A DNA stretch of 14,769 nucleotides from Anaerolineales bacterium (lineage in GTDB: Bacteria; Chloroflexota; Anaerolineae; Anaerolineales; E44-bin32), in NCBI GenBank assembly GCA_023144145.1, contig JAGLGG010000111.1:1-14769 (forward strand), given 5' to 3'. Shown piece by piece: positions 6,960 to 14,743 of this stretch. The notes under the pieces are model-generated. The model was not told where the DNA came from. It made no database searches and was given only the letters and a program-made list of their open reading frames with translations. Position 1 is the stretch's first letter, and each line of letters starts with the position of its first letter. The position numbers and the translations under genes are program-made.

Positions 6960-7526
6960 ATGAGCCGATCAGACATTATCCAGGCTGCTGCCCAGATCTT
7001 CCGTAAGAAGGGCTTCCACGCCACCTCAATGCAAGACATTGCAAACGCAGTCAAGCTCCAGAAAGCTAGCATTTACCACCATGTAGAGAGTAAGCAAGAA
7101 ATCCTCTTCACCATCCTAGAGGATGCACTTAACCTTCTCATTGGTGATATGAGAGCTGTTGTCGACTCAGACCTTAAACCAAAAGAGAAATTGCGTTTGG
7201 CCATGCAGGTTTATGTGGGGCGCCTCACGGGTGATGCAGATCTGGCGACAGTCCTTCTTCTAGAATACCGCAACCTGGAGAAGAAGCTTCGCACGCGGCA
7301 TTCAGTTCGTCGAGATAGGTATGAAGCACTCTGGAGAAAAATCATTGAAGAGGGAGTGGATCAAGGCGTATTCCGCTCGGTTGACATCTCCATTGCGACC
7401 TTCGCAATTATGGGTGTGCAAAATTGGATGATTACCTGGTACCGTGAAGGTGGCAGGCTTTCTGCGCTGGAACTTTCTGATAATTTCTCAGAGTTGTTTT
7501 TATCTGGTCTCTTGGTCGAGAAGTGA
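6960..7526 (+). CDS. TetR/AcrR-family transcriptional repressor of the beta-oxidation locus
   Basis: A 188-aa regulator. The N-terminal helix-turn-helix is clear: IIQAAAQIFRKKGFHATSMQ (6-25), then DIANAVKLQKASIYHHVESK (26-45) and EILF. The remaining helical part (about 50-188) is the ligand and dimerisation domain, which varies between members, so the inducer cannot be read; an acyl-CoA is the natural guess from the neighbours. I chose the ATG at 6960 with AGGGA (6948-6952) before it rather than the upstream TTG at 6927, because the longer form would translate the operator and start inside the -10 box. Its stop codon overlaps the GTG of the hydrolase gene, so the two are translated together. 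It probably represses its own promoter and that of the acyl-CoA dehydrogenase operon. Confidence 0.92.
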   Translation: MSRSDIIQAAAQIFRKKGFHATSMQDIANAVKLQKASIYHHVESKQEILFTILEDALNLLIGDMRAVVDSDLKPKEKLRLAMQVYVGRLTGDADLATVLLLEYRNLEKKLRTRHSVRRDRYEALWRKIIEEGVDQGVFRSVDISIATFAIMGVQNWMITWYREGGRLSALELSDNFSELFLSGLLVEK

Positions 7527-8581
7527 GATCCTTCGTGAGCGAAAATGGGATTGAACTATTCCGATCTTCAAATGGGGCGAAGGTGTTTCGCATTCCATTA
7601 GAGCTCTTCCCAAGTCTGACGGGATTTGCCCACTTGGTCATCGCAGGAGATATCATAGCATTGATTGACGTGGGCTCGGGAGTTGGCGATTCGAATCAGC
7701 AATTGGAAGAGGGACTTTTAGAGATCAAGAAAGAATTTGGTGATGCCTCGGGATGGTCGGATCTGACTCACATTATCATCTCACATGGCCATATCGATCA
7801 TTTTGGTGGCCTCCCCTTTGTAAAGAGTAAAACTTCTGCACCGGTTGGAGTACATGAACTTGATCGAAGAGTGCTTACTGGATATGAGGAAAGGTTGGTG
7901 TATGTAGCACACCGTTTACAAGAATTTCTCATCGAAGCAGGTGTTTCATCGGCGAAACAAGAAGCGCTGATGAGCATGTACTTACTCAACAAGCATCTCT
8001 TTAAATCTGTACCGATCGATTTCGTTATATCAAATTCATCATCCAACATCGGCCCGTTATCGTTTATCCACGTCCCCGGACATTGTCCCGGCCAGATTGT
8101 AATTCGGGTGGATGATATTCTGCTCACCTCAGATCATGTTCTGAAAAGCACAAGCCCTCATCAGTCGCCAGAACAATTAACCATGAACACGGGGCTGGGG
8201 CATTATTTAGATTCTCTTGAGAAACTTGAGCCGATATCAACTGAAATCAATGTCGCTCTAGGAGGACATGAGCCAGCAATGAACGATCTTGGTCAAAGGA
8301 TCCTTGAGATCGTTGAGCTTCATGAGCAGCGACTTGCGCAAGTCATGACTCTGCTCGACGAGCCTCGAACGGTTGCTCAAATTTCAAAGGCCCTTTTTCC
8401 GGGAGCCGATGGATATCACGATTTATTAGCAATTGAGGAAGCAGGTGCGCATGTAGAGTATCTTGCTCAACGAGGGTACCTGGCGATTGACAATCTGGAA
8501 GACCTTGAAATGGGAGATCCAGTGCCAATTCGCTACCGAAGGCGAAATAACATTCCACCATTGAAATTGTCTAGGAAATAA
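7523..8581 (+). CDS. Metallo-beta-lactamase-fold hydrolase
   Basis: A 352-aa MBL-fold protein. Metal ligands are visible: H88-x-H90-x-D92-H93 (SHGHIDH), H187 in VPGHCPGQ, D204 in TSDH and H249 in GGHEP, so a dinuclear metal site is expected. The C-terminal part (about 255-335; AQVMTLLDEPRTVAQISKAL) resembles the winged-helix tail of LACTB2-like and glyoxalase-II-like hydrolases. The substrate is unknown; thioester or other ester hydrolysis would fit a fatty-acid locus but is inference. The gene starts at GTG 7523, sharing bases with the tetR stop (GTGA); an in-frame GTG at 7535 is a possible alternative. It is therefore under the same autoregulated promoter as tetR rather than the main catabolic promoter. 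No signal peptide was seen, so it should be cytoplasmic. Confidence 0.88.
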   Translation: MRSFVSENGIELFRSSNGAKVFRIPLELFPSLTGFAHLVIAGDIIALIDVGSGVGDSNQQLEEGLLEIKKEFGDASGWSDLTHIIISHGHIDHFGGLPFVKSKTSAPVGVHELDRRVLTGYEERLVYVAHRLQEFLIEAGVSSAKQEALMSMYLLNKHLFKSVPIDFVISNSSSNIGPLSFIHVPGHCPGQIVIRVDDILLTSDHVLKSTSPHQSPEQLTMNTGLGHYLDSLEKLEPISTEINVALGGHEPAMNDLGQRILEIVELHEQRLAQVMTLLDEPRTVAQISKALFPGADGYHDLLAIEEAGAHVEYLAQRGYLAIDNLEDLEMGDPVPIRYRRRNNIPPLKLSRK

Positions 8582-8596
8582 TGGGGAGCAAGTACT

Positions 8597-8625
8597 TATC
8601 AGAAGAACCGACAGGTTGGTATATT
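8597..8625 (+). promoter_or_regulatory. Promoter with embedded second TetR operator for the beta-oxidation operon
   Basis: TTATCA (8597-8602) and TATATT (8620-8625) are 17 bases apart. Between and overlapping them lies GAACCGACAGGTTGGTAT (8605-8622), which equals the tetR operator at 13 of 18 positions and at 12 of 14 in the ACCGACCGGTCGGT core. A repressor bound here would cover the spacer and -10 box. The -35 box is only 4 of 6; the operator likeness is the stronger evidence. Confidence 0.65.
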
Positions 8626-8671
8626 CATTGTCTTTTCTCGGCCAATGGTGACATTGCCAACCCTCTTCCAT

Positions 8672-8680
8672 AGGGAGGAA
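8672..8680 (+). promoter_or_regulatory. Ribosome binding site deciding the first acyl-CoA dehydrogenase start
   Basis: AGGGAGGAA lies just before the ATG at 8684. The upstream ATG at 8645 has no such site and would add 13 residues unlike the family, so 8684 is preferred. Confidence 0.8.
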
Positions 8681-8683
8681 CAA

Positions 8684-9775
8684 ATGTATTCATTTGAACC
8701 AACTGAAGAGCAAAGAATGCTCATGGATGCTACGAAACGCTTCGCCGAAAAAGAACTACAACCCGCGGCCCACGATGCTGATGAAGAGCGTGAATTTCCA
8801 ATTTCTCTGATTGAGAAAGGTTGGGAGCTTGGTGTTCTTCAGGCAAGCATCCCGGAAGAGTACGGGGGTTTCGGGGAACGGTCAGCCGTGACTGGCATCT
8901 TAGCAGGTGAGGAGTTGGGCTGGGGGGATTTGACAGCTGCAATGGCTATCATGGCTCCAGCGATGTATGTAATACCTATCTTGGTTGGCGGAACTGAGGA
9001 ACAGAAAAAATCTCTTATCCCCCCAATTATTGAGGCGGAGTGGAAACCAAACGTTGCGGCCTACGTTGAGCCACGGTTTGACTTTTATCCGCTTGAAATG
9101 ACCTCAACAGCAACAAAGGCGGGTGATGAATACGTCTTGCAAGGGGAGAAATCCATGGTCCCCTTTGCGCATATTGCAGAATCTTTCTTGGTTTTCGCAT
9201 CCCTCGAGGGAAAGACTCAAGCCTTTGTAGTCCCTTCGCAAACAGAAGGTTTGGTCGTGGGAGAGCGCGAATCGTTGTTGGGAATTCAAGCCTTACCAAC
9301 TTACAAGCTTTCGCTCAATGATGTTCGCATTCCGGCTGAATCGCGTATTGGCGGAGAAGATGGTTTTGATGTCCAACCCGTTATCGATGCATCGAATCTC
9401 GCCACAGCTGCATTGGCCGTTGGCCTAAGCAGAGCGGCCTACGAATACTCGCGTGACTATGCCAAAGAGCGTGAAGCTTTTGGGGGTCCGATCGCACAAA
9501 AACAAACCATCGCCTTTATGCTAGCTGAGATGGCGACAGAAATTGAATCCATCCGATTGATGGTTTGGGAAGCGGCATGGAAGCTGGATGCCGGAAAGGA
9601 TGCATCAAAAACAGCATACTTAGCTTTGATGGGTGCCTCCGATATGGCAATGATGGTAACGGATCGCGCAGTCCAGATCCTCGGAGGCTTTGGATATATT
9701 CGCGAATATCCAACTGAGAGGTGGATGCGTAACGGACGCGGCATTCCCAATTTTGTTGGACTCACAATGGTTTAG
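8684..9775 (+). CDS. Acyl-CoA dehydrogenase-like subunit lacking the catalytic Glu
   Basis: A 363-aa ACAD-fold flavoprotein subunit (families run about 380-400 aa). It keeps the residues that reach over to the neighbour's FAD: R263 in REAFG, Q274, Q331 and G334-G335 in QILGGFGY, then PTERWMRN. Aligned by eye to medium-chain acyl-CoA dehydrogenase with exact spacings (R to Q 68, R to catalytic Glu 95), the catalytic base position is V358. The usual YEGT is replaced by FVGL, and the chain stops five residues later. The alternative helix-G base (isovaleryl type) is also absent. In the N-terminal half the FAD loop TEPxAGSD has become VEPRFDFY (128-135) and the WIT segment is MVP (158-160). It is first in the operon, 40 bases before the second dehydrogenase gene. 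It is probably a structural partner subunit of that protein and not an independent enzyme; that part is inference. Confidence 0.9.
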   Translation: MYSFEPTEEQRMLMDATKRFAEKELQPAAHDADEEREFPISLIEKGWELGVLQASIPEEYGGFGERSAVTGILAGEELGWGDLTAAMAIMAPAMYVIPILVGGTEEQKKSLIPPIIEAEWKPNVAAYVEPRFDFYPLEMTSTATKAGDEYVLQGEKSMVPFAHIAESFLVFASLEGKTQAFVVPSQTEGLVVGERESLLGIQALPTYKLSLNDVRIPAESRIGGEDGFDVQPVIDASNLATAALAVGLSRAAYEYSRDYAKEREAFGGPIAQKQTIAFMLAEMATEIESIRLMVWEAAWKLDAGKDASKTAYLALMGASDMAMMVTDRAVQILGGFGYIREYPTERWMRNGRGIPNFVGLTMV

Positions 9776-9815
9776 GAATAACCAAAGGTCATAAAGAAGA
9801 AAAGGAGAAGCAGAC

Positions 9816-11063
9816 ATGATTAGCTTTGAAACACCTAAACCAATTAAGAATATGGTTATGATGGTCCAGACAGTCGCAGAAAATATGATGAGGCCGGTTT
9901 CAAGACACTTTGACGACCATGAGCATGAGATCCCTTGGGATTACATCAACTTCATGCATGATTCAATGAAGCAACTTGGATCGCCTACTGGATCTGAGCC
10001 CGAAAAGAAAGAGGGGGCAGATGAGCAAAAGAAAGACCGCCCGAGTATATATTTTCAGAGAACGGCTCACTTAGTAGAGATGCTCTCGTGGGGAGATACA
10101 GGTTTGTATCTTAACACCCCTGTGGGAATGCTCGGAACGGCTGCGGTGCGAGCGACAGGTACTCCCGAACAGAAAAAAAGATTCCTGCGGAATATCTTGG
10201 GGGAGAAACCCACGTTGGACGCTATGGCGATGACCGAGCCCCACGCTGGATCAGAAATGCCCTCGCAAACTCGCACGACGGCCGTTCGAGATGGGGACGA
10301 GTGGGTCCTGAATGGGGAGAAAATCTTCGTGACCGCAGGGCATAAAGCGCTGGTGGACACAGAAGGATTTGTCGTTATCTGGGCTACCATCGATCCGAGT
10401 GCTGGGAGAGCAGGGGTCCGTCCATTTGTCGTAGAAGCTGGAACCCCAGGGTGTAGCGTCACGAAACTTGAGCACAAACTTGGAATCCGTGCCAGTGATA
10501 CGGCGACCATTGTCCTTCAGGACTGTAGGATCCCATTCGATAACATTCTAGGAAGCCCGGACGTGAAGAAAAAAACCACAAAAGGGTTCAAGGGGGCAAT
10601 GGCGACCTTTGATGCGAGCCGACCTTTCGTAGCTGCCTCAGCGCTTGGAATTGCACGTGCTGCGTTAGAGTTCCTCACAGAAAAAGTCGGAGACGAAGGA
10701 ATAGAAATCCGCTATGGCCTGCCGCGATCTAGGATGACAAACCTGGAGCGTGAAATTATCGACATGAAGGTAATGCTTCGATCTGCCTGGCTCATAACCT
10801 TGAAAGCTGTTTGGATGATGGACGAGAAAATTCCAAACAACCTTGAAGCGTCTATGGCCAAAGTTCGTGCTGGTGATGTGTGTGTAAAGATCACCCAGCG
10901 CGCGGTCGAATTACTAGGGCCCCTGGGATACTCTAAGGAGCATTTGCTAGAGAAATGGTTCAGAGATGCAAAGATAAACGACCTTTATGAAGGAACTGGC
11001 CAGATCAACCGTTTGATCATCGCAAGGAGGATCCTGGATTACACACGCCATGAACTCAGTTGA
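9816..11063 (+). CDS. Acyl-CoA dehydrogenase, catalytic subunit
   Basis: A 415-aa ACAD-fold protein expected to make the trans-2-enoyl-CoA with FAD, passing electrons to ETF (not encoded in this window). The substrate and flavin side is intact: T140-E-P-H-A-G-S146 loop, F171-V-T173, the GIRASDTATI segment, and the catalytic base E392 in YEGTGQI. The residues that normally contact the adjacent subunit's FAD are lost: the RxxFG Arg is E297 (IEIRYG), the following Gln is T308, and QxxGG is E365-L-L-G-P369. An unusual charged, probably flexible insertion (EPEKKEGADEQKKD) lies at about 55-70. The ATG at 9816 follows AAAGGAGAAG. The losses mirror those of the preceding gene's product, suggesting that the two form a heteromer. 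Chain-length preference cannot be told. Confidence 0.92.
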   Translation: MISFETPKPIKNMVMMVQTVAENMMRPVSRHFDDHEHEIPWDYINFMHDSMKQLGSPTGSEPEKKEGADEQKKDRPSIYFQRTAHLVEMLSWGDTGLYLNTPVGMLGTAAVRATGTPEQKKRFLRNILGEKPTLDAMAMTEPHAGSEMPSQTRTTAVRDGDEWVLNGEKIFVTAGHKALVDTEGFVVIWATIDPSAGRAGVRPFVVEAGTPGCSVTKLEHKLGIRASDTATIVLQDCRIPFDNILGSPDVKKKTTKGFKGAMATFDASRPFVAASALGIARAALEFLTEKVGDEGIEIRYGLPRSRMTNLEREIIDMKVMLRSAWLITLKAVWMMDEKIPNNLEASMAKVRAGDVCVKITQRAVELLGPLGYSKEHLLEKWFRDAKINDLYEGTGQINRLIIARRILDYTRHELS

Positions 11064-11097
11064 GATCAACAATTCATAGAAGAAAGGTTAGGAGAAT

Positions 11098-13527
11098 ATG
11101 ACAAGAACGCGTATTGATAACGCTGTTGTAATCGGAGCTGGCACCATGGGAGCTGCATTAGCGGCTCACTTTGCAAATGCTGGCATTACAACAACATTGC
11201 TCGATATTGTTCCTCGCCAGCTTGATCCTAAAGAAGAAGCAAAAGGATTGAGTTTAACCGATACTGCTGTAAGAAATCGGATCGTTAATGAGGGTTGGCA
11301 GCGATGCGTGAAGGCCAGACCGGCTAACTTATTCTCTGCTGAAGTGGCTGATCGCGTTTCATTGGGGAACCTGGAAGACGACTTTGATGTTATCGCTGAT
11401 GCAGATTGGGTCCTGGAGGCGATCGTTGAACGACTCGATATCAAACAGCAGCTTATGGAGCGTATCGATAAGATCAGGAAACTAGACTCGATTATTTCCA
11501 CTAACACTTCGGGGATACCGATTCACCAAATTGCAGAAGGACGCTCAAAGAGTTTTCAGGAAAATTTTCTCGGCACTCACTTCTTCAATCCACCCAGATA
11601 TCTCAAACTGCTCGAGCTAATCCCGCATGAAAAGAACAGTCCCGAGTTAATTGAATTCATGAGCGATTTCTGCAACAAAGCTTTGGGCAAAGGTGTCGTA
11701 ATCTGCAAGGACACACCCAATTTCATCGCCAATCGAATCTTTTCGATCTCGACCTCTTTTAGTATGAATTACGCCCTAGATAATGCGTATGCTGTAGAGG
11801 AAGTTGATGTAATTACGGGACCATCGATCGGTCGTCCCAAAACGGGAACTTTCCGGTTGAATGATTTGGTGGGAATTGATCTCGGCGCGCAAGTGTCGAC
11901 GAATTTGTATGAAGCCATTCCGCATGATGTGTATAGAGAGACCCTGAAGAATCCAAAGACAGTTGAATTGGTCAGCAAAATGGTCGAAAAGGGATGGCTG
12001 GGAAATAAGACTGGCCAAGGATACTACAAGAAGACCATGGTTGATGGAGTGCGCGAATTTTGGATCCTCAATCCTGAGACCTTTGAGTATGAAGCACCTC
12101 AGAAACCCCGTTTCGATTCCATCGGCGCCGCGAGAGAGATTACGGATATGGGCGAGCGATTGAAGATGTTGGCCTACGCTGAGGATCGAGTGGGCGAGTT
12201 CGTTTGGCACATTCTCTCAAGAACTTCAGTCTACGCCGCGAGTGTAATTCCCGAGATCAGCGACGATATCTTATCCGTCGATAACGCCTGCAGATGGGGC
12301 TTTGTCTGGGAATTGGGCCCATTCGAGATTTGGGATGCTATCGGGCTGAGAAAGTCAATAGAGCGACTTAAGAGTGAAGAGATCAGAATTCCAGCATGGG
12401 TAGATGAAATGCTCGAAAAAGGTTACGAGACTTTCTACCAGAGGGAAAATGGACGTGTAGTCGGCTACTATGATATCGAGCAAGGCGAATATGAGCCGAT
12501 TCCCGTCGATCCAAATGTAATTTCAGTGACTGATCTACGCGCACAAGGTAAAGAATTATATTCTAACGATAGCGCGGGCTTGCTAGACATGGGCGATGGC
12601 ATCTTGCTGCTGGAATTTCACAACGCCGCCACTGCAAACGCACTAGACGAAGATATTTTCGCGATGTCCAATACTGCACTCGAGCAGCTTGAAAAAGATG
12701 AGTGGAAGGCGATGGTCATCGGCAACCAGGGCAAGCATTTCAGTGCGGGTGCAAATATCTTTATGATGGCAATTTCGGCACAGCAGGGTGATTTTGATGT
12801 GGTCGAGACGGCATCACGGGGAATGCATAGCCTGATGCAGCGAATGTCATATTCACCAAAACCAATTGTGGCTGCACCCTTTGGGATGACACTGGCAGGA
12901 GGTTGTGAGGTTGCATTAGCAGCATCACGCATTGTCGCTTCTGCTGAAACGTACATCGGGCTTGTTGAAGCCGGAGTTGGCCTGGTTCCTGGTGGCGGAG
13001 GCATAAAGGAAACGATCCGCCGTGTGATTAACCCGGTGATGAAGACCAAGAATGCAGACGTGCTCCCCCATATGCAAAAGGCTTTTGAACAAATCGCGAT
13101 GGGCAAAGTTGCCGAGAGTGCGATGCAGGGCCGTGAGATGGGGTACCTCTCCCCACAAGATAAAATTGTTATGAATCAGGACCATCTGCTTGCGGAAGCC
13201 AAACAAGAAGCGTTGAACATGGTTGCTGAAGGCTACCGCTCACCAGCACCGCGAAAGGTGTGGGCTGCAGGTAGAGATGTTTTTGCAGACTTGAAGTTGT
13301 TGGTCTGGAGCATGATCGATACCAACTGGGCTTCAGAACACGACGGTGTGGTTTCCAATTGGGTCGCTTACGTCCTGACAGGGGGCGATCTGAGCGAACC
13401 AGGTTGGGTTCCGGATCAGTATATCCTTGATCTAGAGCGCGAAGCCTTTATGGCGTTACTTCACGAAGAAAAAACGATTGAGCGCATGTGGCATATGCTT
13501 CAAAAGAAAAAGCCGCTGCGGAACTAG
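11098..13527 (+). CDS. fadN: 3-hydroxyacyl-CoA dehydrogenase / enoyl-CoA hydratase fusion (FadN-like)
   Basis: An 809-aa bifunctional protein for steps two and three of beta-oxidation. The N-terminal Rossmann domain has GAGTMG near residues 13-18. Dehydrogenase catalytic residues are S138 (NTSG), H161 (THFFNPP), E173 (LLELIP) and N212 (NFIANR). A second HAD C-terminal-type helical segment lies at about 350-440 (NACRWGFVWELGPFEIWD). The crotonase domain (about 500-700) has the oxyanion segment HFSAGANI and both hydratase glutamates, E604 (GGCEVALA) and E624 (VEAGVGLVPGGGG), 20 residues apart as in enoyl-CoA hydratase 1. HAD-before-hydratase order is that of Bacillus FadN, opposite to E. coli FadB. 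It follows the dehydrogenase gene after 34 bases with AGGAG before the ATG. Both activities look intact. Confidence 0.94.
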   Translation: MTRTRIDNAVVIGAGTMGAALAAHFANAGITTTLLDIVPRQLDPKEEAKGLSLTDTAVRNRIVNEGWQRCVKARPANLFSAEVADRVSLGNLEDDFDVIADADWVLEAIVERLDIKQQLMERIDKIRKLDSIISTNTSGIPIHQIAEGRSKSFQENFLGTHFFNPPRYLKLLELIPHEKNSPELIEFMSDFCNKALGKGVVICKDTPNFIANRIFSISTSFSMNYALDNAYAVEEVDVITGPSIGRPKTGTFRLNDLVGIDLGAQVSTNLYEAIPHDVYRETLKNPKTVELVSKMVEKGWLGNKTGQGYYKKTMVDGVREFWILNPETFEYEAPQKPRFDSIGAAREITDMGERLKMLAYAEDRVGEFVWHILSRTSVYAASVIPEISDDILSVDNACRWGFVWELGPFEIWDAIGLRKSIERLKSEEIRIPAWVDEMLEKGYETFYQRENGRVVGYYDIEQGEYEPIPVDPNVISVTDLRAQGKELYSNDSAGLLDMGDGILLLEFHNAATANALDEDIFAMSNTALEQLEKDEWKAMVIGNQGKHFSAGANIFMMAISAQQGDFDVVETASRGMHSLMQRMSYSPKPIVAAPFGMTLAGGCEVALAASRIVASAETYIGLVEAGVGLVPGGGGIKETIRRVINPVMKTKNADVLPHMQKAFEQIAMGKVAESAMQGREMGYLSPQDKIVMNQDHLLAEAKQEALNMVAEGYRSPAPRKVWAAGRDVFADLKLLVWSMIDTNWASEHDGVVSNWVAYVLTGGDLSEPGWVPDQYILDLEREAFMALLHEEKTIERMWHMLQKKKPLRN

Positions 13528-13540
13528 TAAAATTGTTAGG

Positions 13541-13546
13541 AAGGAG
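13541..13546 (+). promoter_or_regulatory. Ribosome binding site deciding the thiolase start
   Basis: AAGGAG stands 9 bases before the ATG at 13556. The open frame extends upstream to an ATG at 13478 inside the fusion gene, but the thiolase family begins at MREAVVVAATRT, so 13556 is the start. Confidence 0.85.
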
Positions 13547-13555
13547 TCGAAAACG

Positions 13556-14743
13556 ATGAGAGAAGCAGTTGTTGTTGCAGCAACTCGAACAGCAGTCGGC
13601 AGGTCGAAAAAGGGAACGACCAGGAATGTCCGAACAGACGATATGATGAAGACAGTTATCTTAGAGCTCCTACGACAGACCGAAGGGAAGCTCGATCCGG
13701 CGGAAATCGATGACGTCACAATTGGCTGCGCCATGCCTGAAGGATCCCAAGGAATGAACGTAGCCAGGGTGATTGCTCTAATGTCGGGTTTGCCAGTTGA
13801 AGTACCTGCGCAAACCATAAATCGCTTCTGTTCAAGTGGCCTACAATCTATCGCAATTGGTGCTGAGCGAATTATCGCAAATGGTGCTGATATCATCCTG
13901 GCGGGTGGAATTGAATCGATGAGCGCCGTGCCCATGACCGGACATCATCTCAGTCTCAACCTGGGCGTCGTCGAGACCTACCCAGAGATCTACATGGGTA
14001 TGGGACAAACTGCTGAGCGGGTCGCGCAGGAATTTGGAGTTACTCGGGAGGTTCAGGACGAATTTGCATACCATAGCCACATGAAAGCAGCGAAAGCCTG
14101 GGATACGGGCGTCTTCGAAGATGAAATTGTGCCCTTTGAGTTCGAAGAGGTGTATGTTGGATCGGATGGGAAGCAGGTGCGTGAGAAGGTAATCTTCAAA
14201 AAAGATGAACATTTGCGACCGAACACGACAATTGAGGCACTGAGCAAGCTCCGACCAGTATTTATGAAAGGCGGAACCGTCACAGCGGGGAATTCCTCAC
14301 CGCTGAGTGATGGGGCTGCGGGTGTGATACTAATGGAGGCTTCCAAAGCTGAAGAACTAGGTTTAACACCAATTGCCCGTTTCGTGGGGTTTAATGTCGG
14401 AGGTGTTCGACCGGAAGTTATGGGCATAGGACCTATAGCGGCAGTTCCTAGAGTTTTGGATCGAACTGGGGTGAAATTGGATGAAATCGATGTTATCGAG
14501 CTGAATGAGGCCTTCGCTTCGCAGGGTGTGGCTGTGATCCGTGAGTTGGAGTTTAATCCTGATATTGTTAATATCAACGGCGGCGCGATTGCGTTAGGAC
14601 ATCCGCTTGGATGTACTGGGGCGAAGCTAACCGTGCAGGCATTAAGTGAGATGAAGCGTCGTAAGGCAAAGTATGGGCTGGTGACCATGTGCATTGGTGG
14701 CGGGATGGGCGCCGCGGGAATATTTGAGAACCTAGCGCTGTAG
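13556..14743 (+). CDS. fadA: Acetyl-CoA acyltransferase (beta-ketothiolase)
   Basis: A 395-aa thiolase, normal family length. Catalytic residues are C92 (NRFCSSGLQ, acyl carrier), H349 (ALGHPLGCTG) and C379 (MCIGGGMG, proton transfer). The central NSSPLSDGAA segment and ELNEAFA are present. It performs the final thiolytic step, releasing acetyl-CoA and a shortened acyl-CoA. It begins 28 bases after the HAD/hydratase gene, matching the fadN-fadA order of Bacillus; in E. coli the order is fadB-fadA. Without a biosynthetic context (phaB or similar) and with dehydrogenases upstream, degradation is favoured over acetoacetyl-CoA synthesis. An ATG directly follows the stop, but too little sequence remains to tell whether another gene begins there. 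Confidence 0.95.
   Translation: MREAVVVAATRTAVGRSKKGTTRNVRTDDMMKTVILELLRQTEGKLDPAEIDDVTIGCAMPEGSQGMNVARVIALMSGLPVEVPAQTINRFCSSGLQSIAIGAERIIANGADIILAGGIESMSAVPMTGHHLSLNLGVVETYPEIYMGMGQTAERVAQEFGVTREVQDEFAYHSHMKAAKAWDTGVFEDEIVPFEFEEVYVGSDGKQVREKVIFKKDEHLRPNTTIEALSKLRPVFMKGGTVTAGNSSPLSDGAAGVILMEASKAEELGLTPIARFVGFNVGGVRPEVMGIGPIAAVPRVLDRTGVKLDEIDVIELNEAFASQGVAVIRELEFNPDIVNINGGAIALGHPLGCTGAKLTVQALSEMKRRKAKYGLVTMCIGGGMGAAGIFENLAL

Noticed and set aside
8645..8683. Upstream ATG for the first acyl-CoA dehydrogenase
   Set aside because: No ribosome site before it; AGGGAGGAA directly precedes the ATG at 8684 and the family begins there.
13478..13555. Upstream ATG for the thiolase
   Set aside because: It lies inside the fusion gene and adds residues unlike thiolases; the ATG at 13556 has AAGGAG at proper distance.
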